DNA of 64,000 nt from Corallococcus macrosporus. Its GTDB lineage: Bacteria > Myxococcota > Myxococcia > Myxococcales > Myxococcaceae. The position numbers were made by a program, and so were the translations under genes. This document shows, piece after piece, positions 33,572 to 42,774 of the stretch (the first letter of the stretch is position 1; the number at the start of each line of letters is the position of its first letter). The stretch lies in the NCBI RefSeq assembly GCF_017302985.1, contig NZ_JAFIMU010000007.1, positions 1,364,001 to 1,428,000 on the forward strand, given 5' to 3'. The notes beneath the pieces were generated by a model. It made no database searches and had not been told where the DNA came from. It saw only the letters and a program-made list of their open reading frames with translations.

Positions 33572-35485
33572 TCAGGCCTTCGGAGGCCGCGCCTTCACCG
33601 CCGCCTGGATGCCCTCCAGGGCGCCCGGGTCCTCGATGGTGGTGAGGTCGCCCGGCTCCCGGTCCTCCGCCACCGCCTGGATGCTCCGGCGCAGCAGCTT
33701 GCCGGAGCGCGTCTTGGGCAGGTTCGCCACCACGTACACCGCCGCCGGGCGGGCCACGGCCCCCAGCGTGCGGCCCACCGTGTCCATCACCTCTTGCGCG
33801 AGCGCGTCGCGGTCCTGCTCGCGGTGCAGGCGCGCGGGGTCCCTGGGCACGGCGAAGGCCATCACCACCTGACCCTTGAGCTCGTCCTTCACGCCCACCA
33901 CCGCCACCTCCGCGATGGCCGGGTGGCCGCTGATGGCCTCTTCAATCTCACGCGTGCCCAGCCGGTGGCCGGCCACGTTGATGACGTCGTCGGTGCGGCC
34001 CAGGATGAAGTAGTCCCCGTCCTCGTCGCGCGTGGCCCAGTCGAAGGTGTTGTAGAGGGGCGCATCGAAGCTGGTGAAGTACGTGGAGACGAAGCGCGCG
34101 TCGTCGCCCCACACCGTGGACAGACACCCCGGCGGCAGCGGCGGCTCGATGACAAGCACGCCCTTGTGGTTCGGCGCCGTCACCGCCTCCCCGCTCAGCC
34201 CGTCCACCAGCTTCACGCGGTAGCCGTAGATGGCCACGCCCGGTGAGCCCAGCTTGCGCTTGCGCGGCTCCACCCCGGGAACGGGCCCCAGGATGGGCCA
34301 GCCCGTCTCCGTCTGCCAGTAGTTGTCCAGCACCTGCGTGGCCGGCAGCGCGTCTGAAATCCACGCGTGCGTGGGCGCGTCCAGCGGCTCACCGGCGAGG
34401 AACAGGTAGCGCAGGCTGGAGGTGTCGTGGCGCTTGAGGAACGCGGCGTCCTGCTTCTTCAGGATGCGGATGGCGGTGGGCGACGTGAACATCACGCTCA
34501 CCTGGTGCTGCTCGATGAGGCGCCACCAGACGGCGGCGTCCGGCCGGATGGGCAGGCCCTCGTAGAGCACCGTCGTCATGCCGTTCAGGAGCGGGCCATA
34601 GACGATGTACGAGTGGCCCACCACCCAGCCGATGTCGGAGGCGGTGAACATCACCTCGCCCGGCTGCCCCGTGTAGATGTGGCGCATGGACGCGGTCAGC
34701 GCCACCGCGTAGCCGCCCGTGTCGCGCTGCACGCCCTTGGGCTTCCCGGTGGTGCCGGACGTGTAGAGGATGTAGCTGGGCTCGGAGGACTCCAGCCACT
34801 CCACCGGCACCTGCGCCCCCTCGTGCCGCGCGCCCAGCGAGGCGAAGTCCACGTCGCGCCTCGGCGTGACGGGGCTGCCGGGCACGAGCCCCCGGTCCAA
34901 CACCAGCACGTGCGCGGGCGGGTGCTTCGCCAGCGACAGGGCCTCGTCCACCAGCGGCTTGTAGGGGATGACCCGGCCCGCGCGCATGCCCGCATCCGCC
35001 GTCACCAGCAGGACCGGCTTCGCGTCGTCGATGCGCATGGCCAGGCTGTGCGCCGCGAAGCCGCCGAACACCACCGAGTGGATGGCCCCCAGCCGCGTGC
35101 AGGCGAGCAGCACGAAGACGGCCTCCGGCACCATGGGCATGTAGACGATGACGCGGTCGCCGCGCTTCACGCCCAGCGAGCGCAGCATGGCCGCCACCCG
35201 GTTCACCTCCGCGTGCAGTTGGGCGTACGTGTACTGGCGGCGCTGGTCGGTTTCGGAGGATTCGAAGACGAGCGCCGGTTGGTCCGCGCGGGTGGCCAGG
35301 TGCCGGTCCACGGCGTTGTGGCACAGGTTGGTGCGCCCGCCGACGAACCAGCGCGCGAACGGCGGGCGGGAGGCGTCCAGCACCTGGTCGAAGGGCCGCT
35401 CCCAGTCGATGAGCCGGGCCTGCTCCGCCCAGAACGCATCCGGCGCTTCAATGGAGCGGCGGTAGAAGTCCCGATAGCTGCCCAT
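33572..35485 (-). CDS. prpE: Propionyl-CoA synthetase PrpE (acetyl-CoA synthetase family)
   Basis: 637-aa AMP-forming acyl-CoA ligase. N-terminal domain DFYRRSIEAPDAFWAEQARL and GGRTNLCHNAVDRHL are typical of PrpE/ACSS3. The P-loop is YILYTSGTTGKPKGVQRDTG. Adenylate-forming motifs include DNYWQTETGWP, GDDYFILGRTDDVINVAGHR and the C-terminal acetylatable lysine SGKLLRRSI. It activates propionate, and probably acetate, to the CoA ester in the cytoplasm. Length and the GGRTNLC motif favour PrpE over Acs. Convergent with the protease; no prp operon partners are nearby. Confidence 0.92.
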   Translation of the reverse strand: MGSYRDFYRRSIEAPDAFWAEQARLIDWERPFDQVLDASRPPFARWFVGGRTNLCHNAVDRHLATRADQPALVFESSETDQRRQYTYAQLHAEVNRVAAMLRSLGVKRGDRVIVYMPMVPEAVFVLLACTRLGAIHSVVFGGFAAHSLAMRIDDAKPVLLVTADAGMRAGRVIPYKPLVDEALSLAKHPPAHVLVLDRGLVPGSPVTPRRDVDFASLGARHEGAQVPVEWLESSEPSYILYTSGTTGKPKGVQRDTGGYAVALTASMRHIYTGQPGEVMFTASDIGWVVGHSYIVYGPLLNGMTTVLYEGLPIRPDAAVWWRLIEQHQVSVMFTSPTAIRILKKQDAAFLKRHDTSSLRYLFLAGEPLDAPTHAWISDALPATQVLDNYWQTETGWPILGPVPGVEPRKRKLGSPGVAIYGYRVKLVDGLSGEAVTAPNHKGVLVIEPPLPPGCLSTVWGDDARFVSTYFTSFDAPLYNTFDWATRDEDGDYFILGRTDDVINVAGHRLGTREIEEAISGHPAIAEVAVVGVKDELKGQVVMAFAVPRDPARLHREQDRDALAQEVMDTVGRTLGAVARPAAVYVVANLPKTRSGKLLRRSIQAVAEDREPGDLTTIEDPGALEGIQAAVKARPPKA

Positions 35486-35630
35486 GTGGACGCTCCTTCA
35501 ATGGGGGATGTCCCGGGACGATAGGTGCGGGCCCGCGCGGGTGGGAAGGACGCCGTCCGGAAACGGCGCGGGAATAAACGCTGTGGCGGGCGTAACCCCT
35601 TCAGCCATTTCCACTGAAGGGGGTTCCACC

Positions 35631-36029
35631 ATGAAGCGATTCACGCAGGCGTTGGGGATGTCCGTCGCGCTGGTGCTGCTGGCCGTGCCCGTGGCGTACG
35701 CGGGTTCGAAGACGACGTTCAACCTCATCGTCAACGCGACGAGCCGTTACGCGGAGGGCTCGATGGGCTCCGCGCGCAACAGCGCCGACACCGTCCAGCG
35801 CGTCTACTGCCGCACCTTCGCCGACGCCACGTATGGCGAGTCCATGCGCTGCTACGCGACGAACTCCGCCAACGTCACGGTGACGTGTGGCTCCAGCTCA
35901 CCGGTGCTCGTCCGCAGCGTGCAGGCCGCGGGGGATGAGTCCTACGTCGCCTTCAGTTGGGACGTGAACGGGGTCTGCCAGACCTTCGACGTGCTCAAGG
36001 GTTCGCACCTGGAGCCGAAGGCGCCGTAA
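35631..36029 (+). CDS. Hypothetical secreted protein
   Basis: 132-aa protein with a clear signal peptide (ALGMSVALVLLAVPVAYAGS, cleavage near AYA). The mature about 105 residues are rich in Ser/Asn/Ala and carry four or five Cys (YCRTF, RCYA, TCGSS, VCQTF) that probably form disulphides. I recognise no family. ATG 35631 is preceded by a GGGGG-rich leader; the longer frame from 35484 is antisense to prpE. The downstream gene on the same strand starts 35 bases later. Confidence 0.72.
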   Translation: MKRFTQALGMSVALVLLAVPVAYAGSKTTFNLIVNATSRYAEGSMGSARNSADTVQRVYCRTFADATYGESMRCYATNSANVTVTCGSSSPVLVRSVQAAGDESYVAFSWDVNGVCQTFDVLKGSHLEPKAP

Positions 36030-36063
36030 CCCCGCCATTGCGTCACGCCCCCGGAGACTCACG

Positions 36064-36588
36064 ATGAAGACCTTCCTCCAGACACTCCTGTCACAGGTCC
36101 CGGGCATCGCGCTCGGCATCACCGGGGGCGTGGCGCTGACCTTCGCCACCCTGGAAGCCCGCGTGGAGCGGATGCTGGACCAGAAGCTGGAAGCGCAGTC
36201 CCGACAGCTGCGCGGACTCCATCCCCCCGCTCCCGCCTCCGCCCCGGTGCCCGTGGTGACGCAGGCGCCGGACACGCGCGAGGAGCTGCGGCTCATCCGT
36301 GAACAGCTCGCGGTGCTCGCGGCGAGGGAGCCCGCGGCGGCCCCGGCCGTGGAGTCACCCGCGGAGTCGCGTGCCGCCCCCACGCCCGAACAGGTGGAGG
36401 CCTCCCGCCAGGGGCAGCGGGTGCTGGATGACGCCATCGCGCGGGGCCGCTGGACGGAAGAGGACCAGCGGCGCTTCCACCAGGCCATCCACGCCGGCCC
36501 GCGTGAGGAGGTGGAGGCCCACGAGCGAAGCCTGACCCTGGCCATCAACAGCGGCAGGCTTCGCCCCGTCTTCGACGGCGAGCAATAG
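36064..36588 (+). CDS. Hypothetical membrane-anchored coiled-coil protein
   Basis: 174-aa protein. One N-terminal hydrophobic segment (VPGIALGITGGVALTFAT) probably anchors it in the membrane. A charged helix (LEARVERMLDQKLEAQSRQL) suggests a short coiled coil, then a Pro/Ala-rich linker and a second helical domain (about 110-170) with ALASR-like charged repeats. No known domain. It follows the secreted-protein gene by 35 bases. Convergent with the lipoprotein gene, whose stop lies 4 bases past its own. Confidence 0.66.
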   Translation: MKTFLQTLLSQVPGIALGITGGVALTFATLEARVERMLDQKLEAQSRQLRGLHPPAPASAPVPVVTQAPDTREELRLIREQLAVLAAREPAAAPAVESPAESRAAPTPEQVEASRQGQRVLDDAIARGRWTEEDQRRFHQAIHAGPREEVEAHERSLTLAINSGRLRPVFDGEQ

Positions 36589-36591
36589 CGG

Positions 36592-37401
36592 CTAGCGCGC
36601 CTGGGCGCCGTCAGCGCGGGCGGTGGCCTCGTTCACGATGACGTAGCCGCCAGCGGAGCCCTTCACGTCGATGCCGGAGAAGTGACGGTAGGGGTACGCA
36701 CCGTCGCCAATCTCCTCCACCAGCTCCAGGGTGTCACCGGTGAGCTGCTGGCCATCCACCTCGGTGGTGAAGGTCTTGCCCTTGAGGTTCATGCGCCAGG
36801 TGCAGGCGCCCGTCTCCGCCTGGGGCGCGGCGTTCTCACGCACGGCGAAGGGGAAGGGCAGGTGGCGGAAGTCGATGTCCGCGAAGCCCCAGGCCATGTA
36901 CACGTTGCCGAACCAGTCCGTGAAGATGACGACGCGAGCGGCGGGTTCGTGGGTGCCGCCGCCCTGGAACACGCCGTCGCGGTACACGTTGACGCGGTAG
37001 CTGGAGCCACCGGGCGTCACGGTGAAGCTGGGGGCGATGGACAGCTGCGTTCCGGTCGCGTCCGGCGTGACGCTCAGCGAGCTGACCACCTGGTCGGAAT
37101 CACGCGCCGCCAGCGAGAACTGGCCCTGGCCCGCGCCCAGGGTCATCCGCGCGGTCTGCTGCCAGCCCGACGCGTTGGAGAACCGGCTGGACACGCCGTC
37201 CGTCCGCGCGTTGGTGAGCCCGCGCACCTGGAGCCCCTCGTCCGTGGCGGCCAGCTGCGCGTTGCCGGTGGCACAGCTCTGGATGCCATTGAACCGCGAC
37301 ACACAGGCCTGCGCCTGTGACTCCTGCGCGCCCACGGGGGCCTGCGCGCCGTCCTCCGGCCCCTGGCAACCCGCCAGCGCCAGGAACGCCACCGCCGTCA
37401 C
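36592..37401 (-). CDS. Hypothetical lipoprotein
   Basis: About 269-aa lipoprotein. Signal peptide VTAVAFLALAGC (lipobox LAGC). The GTG at 37401 is chosen because GGAGG lies six bases upstream and the signal starts there; the frame from 37557 adds an unlikely Cys-rich leader. The mature part is beta-strand-rich (FSLAARDSDQVVSSLSVTPD, VYRDGVFQGGG, FTDWFGNVYMAWGF), consistent with a periplasmic or surface beta domain. No family recognised. Divergent from the P450 gene. Confidence 0.72.
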   Translation of the reverse strand: MTAVAFLALAGCQGPEDGAQAPVGAQESQAQACVSRFNGIQSCATGNAQLAATDEGLQVRGLTNARTDGVSSRFSNASGWQQTARMTLGAGQGQFSLAARDSDQVVSSLSVTPDATGTQLSIAPSFTVTPGGSSYRVNVYRDGVFQGGGTHEPAARVVIFTDWFGNVYMAWGFADIDFRHLPFPFAVRENAAPQAETGACTWRMNLKGKTFTTEVDGQQLTGDTLELVEEIGDGAYPYRHFSGIDVKGSAGGYVIVNEATARADGAQAR

Positions 37402-37555
37402 GTGCACCCTCCGAGCCAGTAACCTGCGAAAACAAATGTTCCAGTTTCCGAAGTAAAAGCTGCTGACGCAGCAAGTCGCTGTAGCCCCGCATGTCACAGG
37501 TGTCTGGGTTTGTAGCGTGCACCGCCACTCTTCCACCCCGTCCAGGAGCCGCCGC

Positions 37556-38905
37556 ATGCACGCCCCTTCCGCCGCCGAGGTCCTGCCTCCCGCGCTTCCC
37601 TCGGGGCTGCCGTGGGTGGGCCAGGGGCTGGAGTACCGGAGGGATCCGCTGGGCTTCTTCCTGCGCTACGCGGGCGCGGGCGCGGTGGTGCGGACGCGCT
37701 TCGTGGGGACGCCCATCTACCTGCTCAACACGTCGGACGCCATCGAGCACGTGCTGGTGAAGAACTTCCGCAACTACCCGAAGGACGCCTTCCAGAAGCG
37801 CGCCCTGGAGGCGGTGGTGGGACAGGGGTTGTTCACCAGCCACGGCGACGTCTGGATGCGGCGGCGGCGGATGATGCAGCCGGCCTTCCACAAGCAACTG
37901 CTGACCGCGCACGGGAGCGTGGCGGTGAAGGCGGCGAACACGTGGCTCGAGTCGCGACGTGAGGGAGCGTCCTTCGACGCGTATCCGGAGATGATGGCGC
38001 TGACGCTGGAGGTGGTGGCGGAGACGCTCTTCGGCGCGGACCTCTCCGCGCGGGCGCGAGAGCTGGGACGGGCCATGGAGGCGGTGATGCTGCACGCCCA
38101 GTTCCTCTTCGACACGCCCCTCCCGCTGCCCGCGTGGCTGCCCACGCCGGGACAGCGGCGGTTCCAGGCCGCGATGCGCGCGCTGCACGCCGTCGTGGAC
38201 GACGTGGTGGAGCGACGGAGGAGGCAGGGAGGCACTGGAGACGACCTGCTGGGGCTGCTGCTGGAGGCGCAGGCCGGAGACGGCGAACCCCTGACGGACG
38301 CGCAGCTGCGCGACGAATGTCTGACATTGATGATCGCCGGGCATGAGACAACGGCCGTCGCGCTGACGCTCAGCCTGTGGTTGCTGGCGCGTCATCCGGA
38401 GGCGGAGGCCACGCTGCGGCGCGAGCTGGCCACGGTGCTGGGAGGCCGCGAGCCCACGGTGGCGGACCTGCCGTCGCTGCCGTACTGCGAGCAGGTGGTG
38501 AAGGAGTCGCTGCGGCTGTATCCGCCCGCGTGGGGAATGAGCCGGGTGGCGGAGGAGGACGACCGGATGGACGGCGTCCACGTCCCCGCCGGCACGGTGG
38601 TCGCGTGGTCGCAGTGGGCGCTGCACCGGGACGCTCACCACTTCCCGGAGCCGGAGGCCTTCCGTCCCGAGCGCTGGGCGGATGGCCTGGAGCGGCGCCT
38701 CCCGCGCTTCGCCTACTGCCCGTTCGGAGGAGGGTCCAGGCTCTGCATCGGCGCGGGCTCGGCGTTGATGGTGATCCGACTGGTGCTGGCCACGGTGCTC
38801 CAGCGCTTCCACTTCGACGCGGAGCCAGGGCCCGCGCCAGAGGTCCTCCCCGCCATCACGCTGCGCCCGAAGGGCGGCGTTCCGCTCACGCCAAGGAAGG
38901 TGTAG
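37556..38905 (+). CDS. Cytochrome P450
   Basis: 449-aa haem monooxygenase. The I-helix oxygen motif AGHETT is at 261-266, ExxR in KESLRLYPPAWG, PERF-like FRPERWADG, and the haem loop FGGGSRLCIG with Cys397. The N-terminus PSGLPWVGQGLEYRRDPLGF resembles the CYP102/CYP4-like bacterial fatty-acid or terpene hydroxylase types. No own reductase domain, so it needs external redox partners. Shine-Dalgarno AGGAG lies before ATG 37556. Substrate unknown; the hydrolase that follows in the same direction (67-bp gap) may be linked. Confidence 0.94.
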   Translation: MHAPSAAEVLPPALPSGLPWVGQGLEYRRDPLGFFLRYAGAGAVVRTRFVGTPIYLLNTSDAIEHVLVKNFRNYPKDAFQKRALEAVVGQGLFTSHGDVWMRRRRMMQPAFHKQLLTAHGSVAVKAANTWLESRREGASFDAYPEMMALTLEVVAETLFGADLSARARELGRAMEAVMLHAQFLFDTPLPLPAWLPTPGQRRFQAAMRALHAVVDDVVERRRRQGGTGDDLLGLLLEAQAGDGEPLTDAQLRDECLTLMIAGHETTAVALTLSLWLLARHPEAEATLRRELATVLGGREPTVADLPSLPYCEQVVKESLRLYPPAWGMSRVAEEDDRMDGVHVPAGTVVAWSQWALHRDAHHFPEPEAFRPERWADGLERRLPRFAYCPFGGGSRLCIGAGSALMVIRLVLATVLQRFHFDAEPGPAPEVLPAITLRPKGGVPLTPRKV

Positions 38906-38972
38906 CCGGAAGGGTCCTCGCGTCGCGGGAATCCGCTGGACGCCCTGTCTGGCATTGCCCAGGCTTGCGCCC

Positions 38973-39848
38973 ATGACGCTTGCATTGACGGCACCGGAGC
39001 GCAGTCACCACCTGGAGCGGGAGCACGGACGGCGGGTGGGCTGGACGGAATGGGGCGCGCCTGACGGCGTGCCAGTCCTCTTCTGCACCGGCGCGGCGAC
39101 GAGCAGCTCGCTGGGCTTTGGCGCGGAGGCGGTGCGCGAGCTGGGAGTGCGGCTGCTCTGCGTGGACCGGGCGGGGCTGGGCCTGTCCCAGCCGGACCCC
39201 GACAAGGACTTCTCCCGCTGGACGGCGGACGTCGTGGCGGTGCTGGAGGCCACGGGCGTGTCGCGGCCTCCCGTGGTGGGGTTCTCCCAGGGTGCGCCGT
39301 TCGCGGTGGCCCTCGCGGGAGCGGGGCGCGTGTCCGCGATGGCGCTCGTGGCGGGACAGGACGAGCTGGCCCATCCCGCCACCCGGGCCCTGTTGCCGCC
39401 GCAGGTCGCGGGGATGGTTTCCGCCATCGAGGCGGATCGCGCGGGCTTCGAGGCCGGCTTCGCGGCGCGCGCGGACGCGGACGGCATGTGGGCGCTGGTC
39501 GACGGCATGAGCGGGCCGGAGGATCGCGCGCGCTACCGCGAGCCCGCCTTCGAAGCGGCGTATCGCCAAGCGCTGCGCGAGGGCTTCGCGCAAGGCGCCA
39601 GCGGCTACGCGCGCGACCTGACCCTGGCGATGGGCCCGTGGCCCTTCCCTCCCGAAGCCATCACCGTGCCCGTGCGGCTCTGGTACGGGGCGCTCGACAC
39701 CAGCCCGGTGCATTCGCCGGATGGAGGCGCGCTGCTCGCCACGCGCTTCCCTCGCGCGGTCCGCCACTTCCTGCCGGACGAAGGCGGCTCGCTGCTGTGG
39801 ACGCGCGCACGGGACATCCTCCGCGACCTGCTGGCCGCCGCGGAGTGA
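38973..39848 (+). CDS. Alpha/beta hydrolase
   Basis: 291-aa predicted alpha/beta hydrolase with nucleophile elbow GFSQGAP (Ser within GxSxG), an oxyanion-side loop (LFCTGAATSSS), Asp region ALDTSPVHSPDGG and an early segment REHGRRVGWTEWG typical of the superfamily. It lacks a signal peptide and is probably cytoplasmic. The usual C-terminal His is not obvious in the last 60 residues. It follows the P450 in the same direction. Substrate unknown. Confidence 0.83.
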   Translation: MTLALTAPERSHHLEREHGRRVGWTEWGAPDGVPVLFCTGAATSSSLGFGAEAVRELGVRLLCVDRAGLGLSQPDPDKDFSRWTADVVAVLEATGVSRPPVVGFSQGAPFAVALAGAGRVSAMALVAGQDELAHPATRALLPPQVAGMVSAIEADRAGFEAGFAARADADGMWALVDGMSGPEDRARYREPAFEAAYRQALREGFAQGASGYARDLTLAMGPWPFPPEAITVPVRLWYGALDTSPVHSPDGGALLATRFPRAVRHFLPDEGGSLLWTRARDILRDLLAAAE

Positions 39849-39971
39849 AGGGCGCTCGCGGGTGAACACTGCAACTGGCCCTGACTCCTGGGACGAGCGA
39901 CTTTACGGAGCGTCCGGCTTCCGGTTCGCGGGACGCGGATCCACCTTTGGAGGTGAGGAGTCACACACCCC

Positions 39972-41447
39972 ATGGATGCGGAAGGCACATCGGAGTTGGG
40001 AGCCGCGAAGGTTCCCCTCGTGTCCACCCAGAAGCAGCAGCGCACGCGGCGCGCGCCCCGGAAGCTGAAGCCCTCGCGGCTCCAGGCCGTGGACTTCCGC
40101 TCCGTGGAGGAGCGCATGGACGCCGGACGCGCCCTGCGCAAGCGCTGTCCCCGGAGCAGCCACGCCACGTGGAAGGCCTTCCGGGGACGCGACCCGCTCG
40201 CGCAGCTCAAGGAGTCCGACGCCACGCGGCTGCCGTGGCTGGTGCCCGTGCGCCATGAGCGCATGTCGGAGTCCCCCTTCGCCTTCCTGCGCGGCACACC
40301 CTTCGTCATGGCGCGCGACCTGGCGCACACGCCGCACAGCGGCCTGCGCACCCAGATCTGCGGCGACGCGCACCTGGCCAACTTCGGCCTGTTCGGCACG
40401 CCCGAGCGCAACCTCGTCTTCGACCTGAACGACTTCGACGAGACGCTGCCCGGCCCCTTCGAGTGGGACGTGAAGCGCCTGGCCGCGAGCTTCGTCATGG
40501 CGGCGAAGCAGAACGGCCTGGGCGCCCGCTGCGGGAGGAAGGCCGCGCGAAAGGCCGTGGAGTCCTACCGGCTCACGATGCGCGAGCTGACCACGAAGAG
40601 CCTGCTGGAGGTCTGGTCGCTGCACGTGGACGCGAAGGAGCTGAGGCGCTCGGACTCCGAGGACACCGCGAAGCTGGCCGCGGAGGCGGTGGAGAAGGCC
40701 AGGCGCCACACCAGCGCGCACGCGGTGGAGAAGCTCACCGTGGAGCGCAACGGCCAGCGCCACCTGGCCTACCAGCCGCCCCTGCTCTTCCCGCTCACGG
40801 CGGTGAAGATGGACGTGTCGCCGTCGGAGCTGGAGCGGCGCATCAAGCGGCTCACGGTGGGCTACCTGGCGTCCCTGGACGGCGCGGTGCGCGACCTGTG
40901 CCTGCGCTACCAGCGCAAGGAGTGGGGCTTCAAGGTCGTGGGCGTGGGGAGCGTGGGGCTCCAGGCCTACGTCGTGCTGTGTGAAGGCAACGGCGGGGAG
41001 GACCCGCTGGTGTTGCAGCTGAAGGAAGCGAAGGCGTCCGTCCTGGAGCCCTACCTGGGCCCCAGCGAGTTCCGCAGCGCCGGCGAGCGCGTGGTGGTGG
41101 GCCAGCGGCGCATGCAGGCCTTCTCCGACCTGTTCCTCGGCTGGACGGAGGTGGAGGGCATGGGCGCCTTCTACGTGCGCCAGCTGCGCGACATGAAGGG
41201 GTCCCTGGACGCGGAGAAGATGGACGCGCCGGTGTTCCAGGACTACGCGGACGCGTGTGGCGCGACGCTGGCGAGGGCCCACGCAAGGACAGGGGATGCC
41301 GCGCTCATCGCGGGATACCTGGGCAGCAACGACCACTTCGATGAAGCCATCGCGGAGTTCGCCTGCGCCTACGCGGACCAGGTGGAGTCCGACTACGGGA
41401 ACTTCATCGACGCGCAGGCGAAGGCACTGGAAGCGCTGACGCACTGA
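39972..41447 (+). CDS. DUF2252 family protein
   Basis: 491-aa cytoplasmic protein of the DUF2252 family, distantly related to kinase-like folds. Conserved stretches are FAFLRGTPFVMARDL, ICGDAHLANFGLFGTPERNL with the following DLNDFDE, and PFEWDVKRLAASFVMA, which resemble an HxD-N-D catalytic site. A second conserved block (VGVGSVGLQAYVVL; RQLRDMKGS) completes the family. No substrate is known. Its stop at 41447 lies just before the duplicated leader of the SitA-type toxin module. Confidence 0.88.
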   Translation: MDAEGTSELGAAKVPLVSTQKQQRTRRAPRKLKPSRLQAVDFRSVEERMDAGRALRKRCPRSSHATWKAFRGRDPLAQLKESDATRLPWLVPVRHERMSESPFAFLRGTPFVMARDLAHTPHSGLRTQICGDAHLANFGLFGTPERNLVFDLNDFDETLPGPFEWDVKRLAASFVMAAKQNGLGARCGRKAARKAVESYRLTMRELTTKSLLEVWSLHVDAKELRRSDSEDTAKLAAEAVEKARRHTSAHAVEKLTVERNGQRHLAYQPPLLFPLTAVKMDVSPSELERRIKRLTVGYLASLDGAVRDLCLRYQRKEWGFKVVGVGSVGLQAYVVLCEGNGGEDPLVLQLKEAKASVLEPYLGPSEFRSAGERVVVGQRRMQAFSDLFLGWTEVEGMGAFYVRQLRDMKGSLDAEKMDAPVFQDYADACGATLARAHARTGDAALIAGYLGSNDHFDEAIAEFACAYADQVESDYGNFIDAQAKALEALTH

Positions 41448-41489
41448 ACGGTCCGTTGAAGTCGCCGTGCCCCGAGGCCAGGATGCCGG

Positions 41490-41511
41490 GCCTCCCGACT
41501 CTCCGGGAGGC
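41490..41511 (+). other. Hairpin in the leader of toxin copy 1
   Basis: GCCTCCCG / CGGGAGGC form an 8-bp stem with a 6-nt loop 16 bases before the toxin ATG. The matching position in the leader of copy 2 (about 44161-44182) keeps a weaker stem despite sequence drift. It could attenuate translation or be a weak terminator. Confidence 0.5.
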
Positions 41512-41526
41512 ACCTTCGGGAACTCC

Positions 41527-42765
41527 ATGCGCTTGGGTGTAGCCGTTTCCCTGCTGCTGCTCATGGCAGGATGTGCGACCTCCCGTGTCGTGGTCCAGCT
41601 CGAGACCGGGAACGGGCAACGGGTCGTCCACGATGCGGTGGACGTGGCCCCGGTCCAGGTGGACGAGGACGCATTCACGTCCGCCCTCACGCAGCTCATC
41701 CTGGACCTGCGCATGGACGTTGCGTTCCGTGAGACGGAAGCAGCGGATGCGCGAGGCTGGGTGCGCTCCAGGACGCTGCTCGCCTCCTCGGGGGGCATCG
41801 CGGACGACGGCCTGTCCCTGGTGGGAGGCACGGGGCTGACGCTTTCGCGCAAGGACCGGACGCTCATGGCGCTGTCCTTCGCGCTCGACAGCGTGTGGGA
41901 GGGCGTCGGGGCCGAGGTGGGCAAGCTGCTGAACCCGGCGGCGCTCAAGGCCATGGTGACGTCGGCCGCGCTGAGCCTGCTGCTCACGATGACGCTGCCC
42001 GAGCCTGTCACCAAGGCCATCGCCGTGGCGCTGACGGCGGCGACGGTGGCCTACCTGGGCATCGTGCCGGTCTGGGAGATGGGCCGGGGCTTCGTGCGGC
42101 TCTGGGACGAAGCGGGGACGGCGACGAGTGTCATTGAATTGCAGGACATCGGGCACCGCTTCGGAAGGGTGCTCGGCGCGAACGGCACGCGCGTCCTGGT
42201 GCTGCTCGTCACGGCGTCGCTCGGCGGCAAGAACGCGATGGCGGCCCAGGGTCCGAAGCTCCCGGGCTTCCCCCAGGCCGCGCTCCGAGCTGAAGCGGAG
42301 GCGGGTTTCCAGCTCGGGGCCGCCATGAGCGGCGGCGTGACGTCCATCTCGCTGCCCGCCGCAGGCGTGCTCAACGTGGCGCTCGCACCGGGTGCCGCCG
42401 CGACGCTCGCGATGTACTCGAACGGCCAGATTCCAGGTGACACCGAGGGGCCCGTTCACCACATCTGCACGAACAAGAACCCTGTCTCCGCCGCGACAGG
42501 CGGTCCCTGGACACCGGCGTGTGAGGAAATCTTCGAGAAGGCCGGCATGACCCTCGAGGACGCTGCAAACAAGGTGCGGCTCAAGGGGCACGAGGGGCCT
42601 CATCCTGAGCGCTATCACAGCCAGGTTGTGAACCGTCTACAGGAGGCCGTGAGGACTTGCCGAACCACGGAAACCTGTCGTGCGAAGCTGCTGAATGAGC
42701 TCGCCACCATCGCGAACGAATTGCTGACACCGGGCTCGAAATTGCGTGGCTACATCGTGAGATAG
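41527..42765 (+). CDS. SitA5-like lipoprotein polymorphic toxin with C-terminal AHH-type nuclease (copy 1)
   Basis: 412-aa lipoprotein toxin. Signal peptide with lipobox LLMAGC (Cys16). A long conserved body (about 17-300) includes hydrophobic segments (LLLTMTLPEPVTKAIAVALT), possibly the escort region. The C-terminal about 110 residues hold an AHH/HNH-like nuclease pattern: His311-His312 in VHHICTNKN, then GHEGPHPERYH (His355, 359, 364). SitA toxins pass between myxobacterial cells by TraA-dependent outer-membrane exchange and kill kin lacking the cognate immunity protein; that role is inferred from the lipobox, nuclease and adjacent Imm11 gene. DNA of the body is nearly identical to copy 2; the C-terminus differs. 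Confidence 0.82.
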   Translation: MRLGVAVSLLLLMAGCATSRVVVQLETGNGQRVVHDAVDVAPVQVDEDAFTSALTQLILDLRMDVAFRETEAADARGWVRSRTLLASSGGIADDGLSLVGGTGLTLSRKDRTLMALSFALDSVWEGVGAEVGKLLNPAALKAMVTSAALSLLLTMTLPEPVTKAIAVALTAATVAYLGIVPVWEMGRGFVRLWDEAGTATSVIELQDIGHRFGRVLGANGTRVLVLLVTASLGGKNAMAAQGPKLPGFPQAALRAEAEAGFQLGAAMSGGVTSISLPAAGVLNVALAPGAAATLAMYSNGQIPGDTEGPVHHICTNKNPVSAATGGPWTPACEEIFEKAGMTLEDAANKVRLKGHEGPHPERYHSQVVNRLQEAVRTCRTTETCRAKLLNELATIANELLTPGSKLRGYIVR

Positions 42766-42774
42766 GAGGGCAGC

